A DNA stretch of 64,000 nucleotides, taken from positions 620,001-684,000 of the forward strand of contig NZ_SBIW01000003.1 in NCBI RefSeq assembly GCF_004054195.1. Direction: 5' to 3'. Below are positions 1 to 8,205 of this stretch, in pieces (position 1 is the first letter of the stretch; each line of letters starts with the position of its first letter). The notes under the pieces were generated by a model that was not told where the DNA came from, searched no databases, and was given only the letters and a program-made list of their open reading frames with translations. This stretch comes from Mucilaginibacter gilvus. Its GTDB lineage: Bacteria; Bacteroidota; Bacteroidia; Sphingobacteriales; Sphingobacteriaceae. The translations under genes and the position numbers were made by a program.

Positions 1-425
1 TCGATAATGGAGTAGGAATCGGCACCCACGCCGGTATCCATAAACATATCGGTGATATCCTTCAGGCGGCATTGTACATCGTTGAGGCGGTACTCGCTTT
101 CGCCGGTGCGGTACAGGCGACGGGTAAGCGTTACCTGCGAAAAATCGGTAGGGAGGATATTTTTGGTGTTATCGAAGGTGAGCGATACCTCGGCAAGGTT
201 AGCCGGCTTACGGCTCTTGGTTCCGTTAAAAATAACGTTATCCATCTTCTCCGACCGCAGCATCCGGGTGCTTTGTTCGCCCAAAACCCAGCGGATGGCA
301 TCTACCACATTGCTCTTACCACAACCATTAGGCCCCACAATAGCCGTAACCCCCTCATTAAAGTTGATGGTTATTTTATCGCCAAAGCTTTTGAAACCCT
401 TGATTTCTAATTGTGTAAGCTGCAT
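1..425 (-). CDS. smc: Chromosome segregation protein SMC, N-terminal part (runs off window edge)
   Basis: This is the first ~141 codons of an SMC ATPase, read leftward and cut by the window edge. SMC dimers compact and segregate the chromosome in the cytoplasm. The translation opens with MQLTQLEIKGFKSFGDK, the usual SMC start, and has a Walker A motif GPNGCGKS at residues 31-38 followed by VVDAIRWVLGEQ. Later come the typical FNGTKSRKP stretch and the R-loop region. The ATG at 423-425 is the natural start, since it begins the conserved N-terminal beta-strand. The gene lies 92 bp downstream of the thioredoxin-like gene on the same strand and may be transcribed separately. Identification is firm; the rest of the protein (coiled coils, hinge, signature motif) lies outside the window. 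Confidence 0.95.
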   Translation of the reverse strand, partial: MQLTQLEIKGFKSFGDKITINFNEGVTAIVGPNGCGKSNVVDAIRWVLGEQSTRMLRSEKMDNVIFNGTKSRKPANLAEVSLTFDNTKNILPTDFSQVTLTRRLYRTGESEYRLNDVQCRLKDITDMFMDTGVGADSYSII

Positions 426-517
426 TCAGTAAGATAGTGCGTCCGAAAAATAAAGCTTTAAGTTAAGGAAAAAATTCGGATTTTGTAAAGAGGAGCGAAG
501 CGAAAACTGGTAAATGC

Positions 518-1081
518 TTAGGCCTTTTTCAGGTATTTGATCAGATGCTTTTCCAGGTAGCCTGTGCCGGTTGTCAGTTTTTCGTAACCCACCCATGTTT
601 CTACAATTACACCTTGCGGCGAAATGATGTAGAAGCCCGGAAAGCTCGGTGCACGGTACTTTAACATGGTTTTGCCACGGAGGCCAGTACCATCGTTGAG
701 GCTTACCCAGGTTACTTTTTCATCTTTGATACCCTTTAGCCATTCGCCTTTTTTATCAGCGGAGAAGGTTATCACATTTAGTTTGTTTTTATACTTTTTG
801 GTCAGCATCCGCAACTCATCCGCGGAGGCCACGCAGGGGCCGCAGTGTACCGATGAAAAATCGAGCAGGATGTACTTACCGGTGTAGCTGGAAAGCTTGT
901 GAGTTTTACCTGCAGCATCATAAGCTTCAAAATTGTAAATTTTGTCGCCAACCTTTAGTTCTACTATTTTGTCGATGTTTTTTAAACCGTTTAATTTATC
1001 GGGATTTTTGGAAGAAGCCTGCGCACAAAGCACGGCTGGGCTCATCATCGATAACAAAAATATCAGATGCCATTTTTTCAT
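518..1081 (-). CDS. TlpA-like secreted thioredoxin-fold protein
   Basis: A 187-residue thioredoxin-fold protein of the TlpA/ResA/AhpC-TSA type, predicted to act in the periplasm in thiol-disulfide exchange. A signal peptide (MKKWHLIFLLSMMSPAVLCAQ) is followed by a linker and the redox motif CGPC at residues 80-83 in the context LLDFSSVHCGPC. A cis-Pro region (RAPSFPGFYII) follows. I chose the ATG at 1081, five bases past the stop of the upstream phzF-like gene, because it gives a clean signal peptide; an in-frame ATG at 1093 would add four residues and overlap that gene. It appears to be the last gene of the run starting at 2844. The electron-transfer partner cannot be told from the sequence. 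Confidence 0.85.
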   Translation of the reverse strand: MKKWHLIFLLSMMSPAVLCAQASSKNPDKLNGLKNIDKIVELKVGDKIYNFEAYDAAGKTHKLSSYTGKYILLDFSSVHCGPCVASADELRMLTKKYKNKLNVITFSADKKGEWLKGIKDEKVTWVSLNDGTGLRGKTMLKYRAPSFPGFYIISPQGVIVETWVGYEKLTTGTGYLEKHLIKYLKKA

Positions 1082-1085
1082 CGTA

Positions 1086-1871
1086 TTACACATATATCTC
1101 GCCCTTTAAATAAGTAACGGCCTTACCGGCCATCAGCACCCGGTCGCCTTTAAGTTCGCACCAAAGCTCGCCTTTACGGGCGCTAACCTGGTAGGCATGC
1201 AAAATGTTTTTGCCTAAGCGCGCAGCCCAGTAAGGTATCAAATTGCAATGCGCCGACCCGGTTACCGGGTCTTCGGGTACTCCTGCAGCGGGCGCAAAAA
1301 AACGCGACACGAAGTCAACCTTTTTGCCCGGCGCGGTAACAATGATGCCGAGCGTATCTATTTTGGCTAATGCAGAGTGATCTGGAATGATGTTTAAGAT
1401 ATCATCTTCGGTTTCGTAAACCAGCATATAATCGCGCGAGCGAAATACTTTTAAGGGTTTCTTACCGCCCAAAGCCGCTACCAAACCTTCGGGGGTATCT
1501 GCCGCGAATGGTGGCCTTGATGGGAAATCCATGGCGTATTTATCGCCATCGCGCTTTACCGCCAGGGTACCGGCTTTTACCGTCTCGAAATAAATAGTGT
1601 CACCTTCATACCCCAGTTCCGTAAAAATAATATGTGCCGAGGCAAGGGTGGCGTGGCCGCAAAGGTCTATCTCCAGTTCGGGCGTAAACCAGCGCAGCAG
1701 GTAGCCGGTGGAGTTCTTTACAAAAAAGGCGGTTTCGGCAAGGTTATTCTCCAAGGCTATTTTTTGCATCACAGCATCGGGCAGCCAATCGTTCAGCGGA
1801 CAAACAGCAGCCGGGTTGCCGCCGAACAACTCATCGGTAAAGGCATCGGCCTGGTAAATTGGGATGGTCAT
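1086..1871 (-). CDS. PhzF family isomerase/epimerase-like protein
   Basis: A 261-residue cytoplasmic protein of the PhzF/diaminopimelate-epimerase-like fold. The start MTIPIYQADAFTDELFGGNPAAVC is diagnostic of the family (shown here only as the opening motif), with the catalytic glutamate expected in NNLAETAFF at about residue 45 and the second-domain motif EDPVTGSAHCNL near residue 205. Length matches the family. Family members isomerise diverse small substrates; phenazine biosynthesis itself is not implied because no other phz genes are present. It sits 14 bp after the ABC ATPase gene and 4 bp before the TlpA-like gene, so it is probably cotranscribed. Its substrate is unknown. Confidence 0.88.
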   Translation of the reverse strand: MTIPIYQADAFTDELFGGNPAAVCPLNDWLPDAVMQKIALENNLAETAFFVKNSTGYLLRWFTPELEIDLCGHATLASAHIIFTELGYEGDTIYFETVKAGTLAVKRDGDKYAMDFPSRPPFAADTPEGLVAALGGKKPLKVFRSRDYMLVYETEDDILNIIPDHSALAKIDTLGIIVTAPGKKVDFVSRFFAPAAGVPEDPVTGSAHCNLIPYWAARLGKNILHAYQVSARKGELWCELKGDRVLMAGKAVTYLKGEIYV

Positions 1872-1885
1872 GGTAAAATTGGTAA

Positions 1886-2542
1886 TTACTTCCCGCTAAG
1901 ATAACCGTAAGTAATTAATTCGCTGTTATCGTTGATGTGTTTTGTTACGCCATCGGCTAATAAAATCACTTTATCGCTTACTTCTAAAATATTGTAATAC
2001 TGGTGGTCGGTTACGATGATGCCTTTGCGTTTGGCGCAGGCGCGTATCACGGGCTTAAACTCTTCGGCCTGGATGGGGGAGATGTGCGTAAAAGGCTCGT
2101 CGAGCAAGATAAAATCGGCACGGCTATGGATTATCAACATCGTTTCCAGTTGACGTAGCTCCCCGCCCGAAAGTTCGTGGATCTTTTTACCTGCATTACG
2201 CTGGAAGAGGGGTAATGCTGTAAACTCAGCCCAAGATTGCGGGTCCACTATTTGTTTTGCCAGCTTTTCTATCTCAATACCCGCAGGTAAATAATTATGC
2301 TGCGGCAGATAGGCGATACGGTTGTTGTGGTAGCCCTTGTGAATAAACTGATCATCTATACTTACATACCGGTAATTTGCCTCCAGCGTGCCGAAGATGA
2401 TCTTGAGCAAGGACGATTTTCCGCAGCCATTCCGCCCCAGTAAACCTATTACCTCGCCCTGTGTGCAATTTAAGTACACACTCTGTAAGATCTTGCGCCC
2501 GTCGAACTCCAGTTGTACACTATCTACTTTTAATGTTTTCAT
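1886..2542 (-). CDS. ABC transporter ATP-binding protein
   Basis: A 218-residue ABC ATPase that would power a membrane transporter at the inner membrane. Walker A is GRNGCGKSS (residues 36-44), the signature is LSGGELRQLE, Walker B is ADFILLDEP and the H-loop lies in IIVTDHQYY. The length is that of a single nucleotide-binding domain. Its start overlaps the stop of the small membrane-protein gene by 4 bp (ATGA type), so the two are translationally coupled and probably form a complex. The pair resembles the minimal ABC transporters common in Bacteroidota. Substrate and direction of transport cannot be inferred. Confidence 0.9.
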   Translation of the reverse strand: MKTLKVDSVQLEFDGRKILQSVYLNCTQGEVIGLLGRNGCGKSSLLKIIFGTLEANYRYVSIDDQFIHKGYHNNRIAYLPQHNYLPAGIEIEKLAKQIVDPQSWAEFTALPLFQRNAGKKIHELSGGELRQLETMLIIHSRADFILLDEPFTHISPIQAEEFKPVIRACAKRKGIIVTDHQYYNILEVSDKVILLADGVTKHINDNSELITYGYLSGK

Positions 2543-2844
2543 CGTTTTATTAAAATAAAAGTAGCGAGCATGGCAGAATAGATGGCGATGTCTACAGCGT
2601 ACACATAAGCATACATCCGCCGGATGCTGTACCCGGCATTGCGGTAATACATGTATACATTTTTAGCGGTGTAACTTTGCAGGTAGGTGGTAGAGGCATA
2701 CCCTATCAGCTTAAAAAAGAAAACTAAACCGGCTACTTTCACCCCGTTTATGCCAATAAGCCACAAACAGGCAAAACTAAACGCGAGGTTCCAAAGGAAT
2801 ATGGGTTTATAAAAGTACCAAATGAGCTTTCGGATATCAGACAT
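2539..2844 (-). CDS. Small membrane protein partnered with the ABC ATPase
   Basis: A 101-residue protein with about three hydrophobic segments (around residues 14-33, 34-52 and 76-98) and a basic C-terminus ending LIKR. I recognise no named family. Its stop overlaps the ATG of the downstream ABC ATPase by 4 bp, so it is probably the membrane partner of that ATPase. I chose the ATG at 2842-2844 (MSDIRKLIWYFYK). The frame stays open upstream to 2943, but that part is the translation of a 21-bp tandem duplication and a stretch abutting the sigma-factor terminator, so it is unlikely to be coding. Confidence 0.7.
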   Translation of the reverse strand: MSDIRKLIWYFYKPIFLWNLAFSFACLWLIGINGVKVAGLVFFFKLIGYASTTYLQSYTAKNVYMYYRNAGYSIRRMYAYVYAVDIAIYSAMLATFILIKR

Positions 2845-2884
2845 TGAATGGATTGCGAGCAGGATTGAATGGATTGCGAGCAGG
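2843..2884. repeat. Tandem duplication, 2 x 21 bp
   Basis: Two perfect adjacent copies of a 21-bp unit (attgaatggattgcgagcag plus g) occupy 2843-2863 and 2864-2884. They lie directly at the start codon of the small membrane-protein gene, so the duplication lengthens its 5' untranslated region. It looks like a recent local duplication. Confidence 0.9.
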
Positions 2885-2943
2885 TGGACAATCGCTAAAC
2901 GCAATCTGTAAATTGATATTGCGTAGAAGGAACAATCGGGCAT

Positions 2944-2976
2944 AAAAAAACCTCCGCTGTTTGGGCGAAGGTTTTT
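2944..2976 (-). terminator. Rho-independent terminator of the primary sigma factor gene
   Basis: Read on the minus strand, the arms CCTTCGC and GCGGAGG (one U-G pair) enclose a 7-nt loop and are followed by a run of seven T. It lies 17 bp past the stop codon of the sigma factor gene. Confidence 0.85.
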
Positions 2977-2992
2977 AATATTGGTTGGGCAA

Positions 2993-3853
2993 TTATCCCA
3001 GGTACGATTTCAGGATCTTACTTCTTGAGGTGTGGCGTAAGCGTTGTAATGCTTTGTCTTTTATCTGGCGTACACGCTCGCGGGTTAAATTAAACTTTTC
3101 GCCAATTTCTTCCAGCGAAAGTGGGTGGCTACTCCCCAGGCCGAAGAATAGCACGATAATCTCGCGCTCGCGCTCGGTTAGGGTCGATAAAGAGCGCTTT
3201 ATCTCTTCTGATAAAGATTCGTTTATCAGTATCGAATCGGTGTTAGGCTCTTTGTTTTCCAATACATCCAGCAAGGTGTTTTCCTCTCCCTGCACAAAGG
3301 GTGCGTCCATACTTACGTGGCGGCCGCTGTTGCTCAGCGTATCAGATATCTTGTCTACGGTGGTTTCCAGCATATCGGCCAATTCTTCGGGCGATGGCTC
3401 ACGCTCAAATTCCTGCTCTAACTTGCTGAATGCCTTGCTTATTTTGCTTAAAGAACCTACCTGATTTAAAGGTAAGCGCACTATACGACTTTGCTCGGCA
3501 ATAGCCTGCAAAATAGACTGGCGGATCCACCAAACAGCGTATGAAATGAATTTAAATCCCTTTGTTTCATCGAAGCGCTTGGCCGCTTTTATCAGGCCCA
3601 AATTTCCTTCGTTTATAAGATCGCCAAGGGTAAGGCCCTGGTTTTGATATTGTTTAGCAACAGACACCACAAAGCGAAGGTTGGTTTTAGTTAACCGTTC
3701 TAATGCGGCCTGGTCGCCCTCGCGTATTTTTTGAGCTAAGATTACTTCTTCTTCGGCAGTGATCAAATCAACTTTACCAATTTCGTGCAGGTATTTGTCG
3801 AGGGATTGCGACTCACGATTGGTAATGGATTGCGTTATTTTGAGTTGTCTCAT
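2993..3853 (-). CDS. rpoD: RNA polymerase primary sigma factor (RpoD/SigA)
   Basis: A 286-residue sigma-70 of the Bacteroidota primary type, which directs RNA polymerase to housekeeping promoters. Region 1.2 ([20 protein letters not shown]) starts near residue 17, region 2 includes [20 protein letters not shown] and [10 protein letters not shown], region 3 covers about residues 130-200, and region 4 ends with the helix-turn-helix [20 protein letters not shown]. Region 1.1 and the long non-conserved insert of E. coli RpoD are absent, as is normal for this phylum. A TAACTTTG element lies about 40 bp upstream and a clear terminator follows, so it appears to be a single-gene unit. Confidence 0.95.
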   Translation of the reverse strand: MRQLKITQSITNRESQSLDKYLHEIGKVDLITAEEEVILAQKIREGDQAALERLTKTNLRFVVSVAKQYQNQGLTLGDLINEGNLGLIKAAKRFDETKGFKFISYAVWWIRQSILQAIAEQSRIVRLPLNQVGSLSKISKAFSKLEQEFEREPSPEELADMLETTVDKISDTLSNSGRHVSMDAPFVQGEENTLLDVLENKEPNTDSILINESLSEEIKRSLSTLTEREREIIVLFFGLGSSHPLSLEEIGEKFNLTRERVRQIKDKALQRLRHTSRSKILKSYLG

Positions 3854-3896
3854 CTATTTAGTTAAACCTCAATTCTGTTTTTTAGAATGGAACGTG

Positions 3897-3904
3897 CAAA
3901 GTTA
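3897..3904 (-). promoter_or_regulatory. Bacteroidota -7 promoter element for rpoD
   Basis: On the minus strand this reads TAACTTTG, a perfect match to the TAnnTTTG -7 consensus of the phylum. It would give a leader of roughly 35-40 nt. A -33 element is not clear-cut. Confidence 0.6.
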
Positions 3905-3975
3905 TATTTTTGTTTCTTAAAGTTAAAAAACGCCGTTGCTAAAATGCAATATTTATTGATATTTTAAAAGCAATT

Positions 3976-4815
3976 TTAAAGTTTATCCAAGCTAAAAGTT
4001 TCTTTTATCCTGATGCCTTTTTCGGTTTGCTGCAAAGTACAGCACTCGTTTACCGGGTCGTGTTCCAGATACAATATGTACTCCTTTTCCACTGCTTCGT
4101 TCCAGTAAATTTTACGTTCCTCCAGCGTTTTCAGCGGGAACATATCATAGGCCATTACATAGGGTAGAGGCAAGTGCCCTACCGAAGGCAGCAGGTCTGC
4201 CATGTATAATATTTGCTTCCCTTTGTAATTTATTAACGGCAGCATCATGGCATCCGTGTGCCCGTAGGCCAGGCGGATACTGATATCGTCGGTAAATTTT
4301 GCGCCGTTCAGGGCATCAATAAACCGCAATTGCCCGCTCTCTTGTATTGGTAAAATATTCTCTTTCAGAAAGGACGCTTTCTCCCTGTCGTTAGGGTTTA
4401 CTGCCCAGTCCCAATGCTGCGGGTTGCTCCAATAGGTCGCATTTTTAAAAGCCGGTTTCAGTAGCTCGCCATCGCGTAAAACCGCGCCGCCCACGTGGTC
4501 GAAATGGAGGTGGGTGAGGAACACGTCGGTAATATCGTCTCTATGAAAACCTTTGGCGGCTAATGAGCTATCCATCGTAGCATCGCCGTGCAGATAGTAA
4601 TGACTAAAGAACTTCTCACTCTGCTTATTGCCGATGCCGGTATCTATCAATATCAGCCGATCGCCGTCTTCTACCAACAGGCAGCGCATAGCCCAAGTAC
4701 AAAGGTTGTTCTCGTCGGCAGGGTTGGTTTTTTGCCAAATGGATTTTGGCACCACGCCAAACATGGCCCCGCCATCCAATTTAAAAAAGCCAGTATCAAT
4801 AGTATGGAGATTCAT
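3976..4815 (-). CDS. Metallo-beta-lactamase-fold hydrolase
   Basis: A 279-residue cytoplasmic MBL-fold metal hydrolase without a signal peptide. The metal-binding motif HLHFDH is at residues 102-107 (in VFLTHLHFDHVGG), preceded by ILIDTGIG at about 55-62. Further ligands are expected in AYGHTDAMM, in MADLLPS and in the C-terminal LEHD. The arrangement resembles lactonase-like members (AiiA/N-acyl homoserine lactonase relatives), but these are a broad group and the substrate is not predictable. The gene stands alone, about 120 bp before the sigma factor leader and followed on the left by that gene on the same strand. Confidence 0.85.
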   Translation of the reverse strand: MNLHTIDTGFFKLDGGAMFGVVPKSIWQKTNPADENNLCTWAMRCLLVEDGDRLILIDTGIGNKQSEKFFSHYYLHGDATMDSSLAAKGFHRDDITDVFLTHLHFDHVGGAVLRDGELLKPAFKNATYWSNPQHWDWAVNPNDREKASFLKENILPIQESGQLRFIDALNGAKFTDDISIRLAYGHTDAMMLPLINYKGKQILYMADLLPSVGHLPLPYVMAYDMFPLKTLEERKIYWNEAVEKEYILYLEHDPVNECCTLQQTEKGIRIKETFSLDKL

Positions 4816-5029
4816 AATTAAAGCGAATTGGGAACACGAATTTCATAAATTGGTGCGAATTGCACGAATTTAATTAAGCCAATTGCAGTAATTAAAACGG
4901 TGCCCTGGCTAAAATGGCAATAACTGATATAATTTACGGGGAATAAAATAACTCTTAATACGTGTTAATTTCTTAAAACTGTAATTTCATAAACATTGTT
5001 GTAATTCTGAACAAAAGCTCAAAACCGCT

Positions 5030-5134
5030 ATGGAAAATAAGGAAGGCATAAAAGTCGAAAAACAAGATCATCAGCCCGGGATAGAACTGGATAAACAGGT
5101 TTTCCTGGTGGTGTTTCTTGCCTTGTATACTTAA
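5030..5134 (+). CDS. Possible small ORF of 34 residues
   Basis: In the 490-bp gap between the MBL-fold hydrolase and the LacI-type regulator (4816-5305) there is one short plus-strand frame of 34 codons. It has a charged N-terminal half (MENKEGIKVEKQDHQP) and a hydrophobic end (KQVFLVVFLALYT). It could be a small membrane peptide, the truncated start of a lost gene, or chance. Nothing else is evident in this gap apart from AT-rich sequence. Confidence 0.2.
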   Translation: MENKEGIKVEKQDHQPGIELDKQVFLVVFLALYT

Positions 5135-5305
5135 ATATAATCAGTTATCAATCAATACATTAAAGCCTCAAGTTAATCCTAAACAAAAAACACCAGCTGG
5201 TTAGTGCTAATGTTTCTTGTTTGAATAAATAGTGTTGTGCAACCGCTGCTACCGGGAAGGAACGCAATAGATTTAGTTTTGGATACCGGGTGGAGCAGCG
5301 CTGGT

Positions 5306-6325
5306 TTAGCGCTGCTGCTTTATGCTATGTAACTCGGTGCCGAGGATCCTGGTCTCAAATTCGGTGATGGGGTACTTGCTTTCAATTAGTTTGAGCAGCA
5401 TGTTTACGGCTATTTCGCCCATCTCGAAAGCCTTTTGCCTGATGTAAGATAATTCCGGTTGTAACAGGTCCACAACATCAGAATTGGAGAACCCCAGTAC
5501 CATTATTTCTTGCGGATCGAACTTTAGCTTCTTTAATGCCCGGATGCAGGATATGCTGATCCTATCACTCGTAATAAATATCGCGTCCGGCTTATCCCTT
5601 ACGGACAATAACTCATTTACAGCATCCTCCACTTCCTGGTCATCGCTGCCACCTTTAAGGCAGTTCCTGATGAGGTCGGGTCTCAGGGGAATGTCGTTTT
5701 CAAGCAATGCTTTTTGGTAGCCGGCGAAGCGTTCGTTGGTAATGGATAACCGGGGCGCGTTGGCCAGTAAAGCGATTTTCTTACAGCCCGACTTAATAAG
5801 TGATAACGTAGCTTCGTACGATGCGTTAAAATTATCGGAGGTAACCTTAAAGGTATCTATTTCGGCAATTATCCTGTCGAAAAAAACGATCGGCAAGCCA
5901 TCTTGGTGAAGCCTTTGCAAAAAGGTATAATCAGCTGTGCCGGATGACATCGAGATCAGCAAACCATCAACAGAACGATTGGCCAAATGATCTACGTTGA
6001 TGAGTTCCCGTTCGGATGAATCGTGTGTTTGTGTAATGATGGTATGATATCCTTTTTCATACGCAATGGACTCAATACCGGCTATCGCCTGCGAAAAAAA
6101 GCTGTTAGCAAGTTCGGGCACAACAATGCCGATGGAATAACTGCGCCTGTTTTTGAGACTCACCGCATTAGGGTTCGATTTGTAATTCACCGACTTGGCA
6201 TAATCCACCACAATTTTTTTGGTACCCGCGCTAATTTCATATTCATCCCTTAAAGCCCTTGAAACGGTTGAGGGAGAAAGCTTAAGCGCAAGGGCGATAT
6301 CTTTTATGGTGGCCGGTTTATACAT
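5306..6325 (-). CDS. LacI family transcriptional regulator
   Basis: A 339-residue DNA-binding regulator. The N-terminal helix-turn-helix (ATIKDIALALKLSPSTVSRA) with hinge helix is followed by a periplasmic-binding-protein-like effector domain from about residue 60 (SIGIVVPELANSFFSQ) to the end. I start at the ATG at 6325 (MYKPATIKD), which places the helix-turn-helix at the usual distance from the N-terminus; a further in-frame start at 6346 adds seven residues. It is divergent from the YdcF-family gene, with 206 bp between the starts, but no operator was identified. Regulators of this family in Bacteroidota often control sugar uptake; no sugar genes adjoin it here. Confidence 0.9.
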   Translation of the reverse strand: MYKPATIKDIALALKLSPSTVSRALRDEYEISAGTKKIVVDYAKSVNYKSNPNAVSLKNRRSYSIGIVVPELANSFFSQAIAGIESIAYEKGYHTIITQTHDSSERELINVDHLANRSVDGLLISMSSGTADYTFLQRLHQDGLPIVFFDRIIAEIDTFKVTSDNFNASYEATLSLIKSGCKKIALLANAPRLSITNERFAGYQKALLENDIPLRPDLIRNCLKGGSDDQEVEDAVNELLSVRDKPDAIFITSDRISISCIRALKKLKFDPQEIMVLGFSNSDVVDLLQPELSYIRQKAFEMGEIAVNMLLKLIESKYPITEFETRILGTELHSIKQQR

Positions 6326-6441
6326 TCCTGACGAAGCTAAACACAATTATATGGATAATAAAATATTCTCTGAGTCATTGTGTTTAACCGGAGGAGGGAA
6401 AGTATTAACGATATGCAGCTAACCTTCGGCAGCCTGAATTC

Positions 6442-6449
6442 TAATTTTG
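6442..6449 (+). promoter_or_regulatory. Candidate -7 promoter element for the YdcF-family gene
   Basis: The sequence TAATTTTG matches the Bacteroidota -7 consensus TAnnTTTG on the plus strand, 82 bp before the ATG of the YdcF-family gene. The -33 region is only weakly matched. Confidence 0.4.
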
Positions 6450-6531
6450 TATCATTACATTTTTTAACATAAACATATACTTTAACTAATCTGTAGTTCA
6501 TATTTAATGGCGTGCTTGCGCCCCAAATACC

Positions 6532-7779
6532 ATGAGAAAAATTCTATTCGGCCTAACGGCTATACTGCTTGGGGCAACTGTAAGTTTCGCCCAGGCTCCC
6601 GATCCTCATTATCAATTGGTTAACGCGGGGAATTGGGTTAAATCAAAAAATTATTACCTGCTTACTTTGTTCGAACAAGATAAAGCGGCGAATGCCCTGC
6701 TCAAAGCCGATCCGCAGCTGGCGCAGCTAACACAGGCCAAGCTTAACGCCTTGCAAACCTCGCTTGTCAACTGTAAAGACGGGCTGTGCCTGCCCGCGCA
6801 GCTTAAATTCAGCGATGATGAAATTAACACGGTGAGCGCCCGGCTGTTTGCCCTTTACAAAGATGGCAACGCATTGGGCAGCCTGGTGAAAACACAACTC
6901 ATCCCATCCGGCACTTATATATTATACAATACCGGCAAACCGGAGGAACTGCTAGTGAAAGCCTGGGAACAGGATGCCGCTGCGGTTAACTACACCATAG
7001 CGGTGTACGCCGAAGGGAAGAAACCCAATTACCCTGTTATAGATTCTATCAGTTTTAACACCGCCAACAAGGGCCATTATACTTTAATGTACGATTGCTC
7101 CACGGTTGTATCTGCGGAGATTAAAAACACCCGCCTGTTTTTTGAACCAGCGCTGCAAGCGGCCTTAACTTACCTGCAGATAAACGAAAGGCAGGACGCT
7201 GCCGGCTACGAGCCAATGGCCACAACGGCCAACAAGGCGGCATTCGAGCGCGTAAAAACCATTAAGTGGGATAAGTTTGCCTATTCGCACATACTGGTGC
7301 CTGGTGCAGGCCCCGATAATTTAACCACGCCGCTGAGCGGTGAGGGGATGCTTCGCTGCAGGCTTGCCGCTATGCAATACCGGTTGGGTAAAGCGCCTTT
7401 CATCGTAGTTTCGGGCGGGGCGGTGCATCCGTTCAAAACAAAAAATAATGAGGCAGTGGAAATGAAGATCTACCTGCTCAAAACCCTGCACATCCCCGAG
7501 AGAGCGATCATTATTGACCCTCACGCACGCCATACCACAACCAATATCCGCAACGATGCCCGGTTGGTGTTCAGATACGGCATTCCGTTTAGTAAACCCG
7601 GCTATATTGTAACCGATAAAGCGCAAATGGATTTTATTATGACGATGGCCGGGCGCTGCCAGAAAGAACTCAATTATGTACCTTATAAACTGGGTAAACG
7701 CATCTCGGAAACTGAACTGGTGTTTTATCCGCTGATCGAATCCTTACAAATAGATCAGGATGAGCCCCTTGATCCATAG
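6532..7779 (+). CDS. YdcF family (DUF218) protein with signal peptide
   Basis: A 415-residue exported protein. A signal peptide (MRKILFGLTAILLGATVSFA) is followed by a ~220-residue helical region of unknown function. The YdcF/SanA/ElyC-type domain (DUF218) lies at about residues 250-395: it begins SHILVPGAGPD, continues APFIVVSGGAVHP and has the conserved HTTTNIRNDARLV segment. Family members are linked to cell-envelope homeostasis, but the reaction is not known. A ParB-like or transport role is not indicated. It is followed within 6 bp by a decayed gene on the same strand, with which it may once have formed an operon. Confidence 0.8.
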   Translation: MRKILFGLTAILLGATVSFAQAPDPHYQLVNAGNWVKSKNYYLLTLFEQDKAANALLKADPQLAQLTQAKLNALQTSLVNCKDGLCLPAQLKFSDDEINTVSARLFALYKDGNALGSLVKTQLIPSGTYILYNTGKPEELLVKAWEQDAAAVNYTIAVYAEGKKPNYPVIDSISFNTANKGHYTLMYDCSTVVSAEIKNTRLFFEPALQAALTYLQINERQDAAGYEPMATTANKAAFERVKTIKWDKFAYSHILVPGAGPDNLTTPLSGEGMLRCRLAAMQYRLGKAPFIVVSGGAVHPFKTKNNEAVEMKIYLLKTLHIPERAIIIDPHARHTTTNIRNDARLVFRYGIPFSKPGYIVTDKAQMDFIMTMAGRCQKELNYVPYKLGKRISETELVFYPLIESLQIDQDEPLDP

Positions 7780-7784
7780 CAACC

Positions 7785-8192
7785 ATGGAAAAGAAATTTA
7801 TACTCATTGCCGTGCTTTGCGCCATACTTACAGCATTTACCAATGCAGGTATAGATACCACTTTACAACGGCAATAACTATCGACTCCCTGGGTGCCTGC
7901 CAGGGTATCTCTTATCAAAACGGGCGCATTTTTTTATATGGCGATAGGGAAGTAGGCATGATACGTGAGTTTAAAATGCTGAACGATAGTTTGATTTACC
8001 AGCAGCACGAGATAAAATTAACCTAAAACGGGCAGGACCTGATCAACCACCCAACCGGCATCGTTTACAACGGAACTTCACCTACTTTCATCGGCAACTC
8101 TATCCGTTTACAATGTAGACTGGGCAGGGCTGAAAAAAACCGGTACGCTGGATAGCAACCTAATCCACAGCAGATTACGGCAACCACGGTAA
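7785..8192 (+). pseudogene. Decayed secreted-protein gene (frameshifts, stop, internal deletion)
   Basis: An ATG at 7785 opens a signal peptide (MEKKFILIAVLCAILTAFTN) that runs into a stop at about 7875-7877. The reading then continues in another frame with TIDSLGACQGISYQNGRIF and KLT, followed by an in-frame TAA at 8024-8026 and then NGQDLINHPTGIVYNGTSP in the same frame. A third frame carries VDWAGLKKTGTLDSNLIH up to a stop near 8192. Together these look like the pieces of one exported protein with at least two frameshifts, one nonsense codon and missing internal sequence. I cannot name the family with confidence. Confidence 0.65.
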
Positions 8193-8205
8193 TAGTTAAG
8201 TTTTT

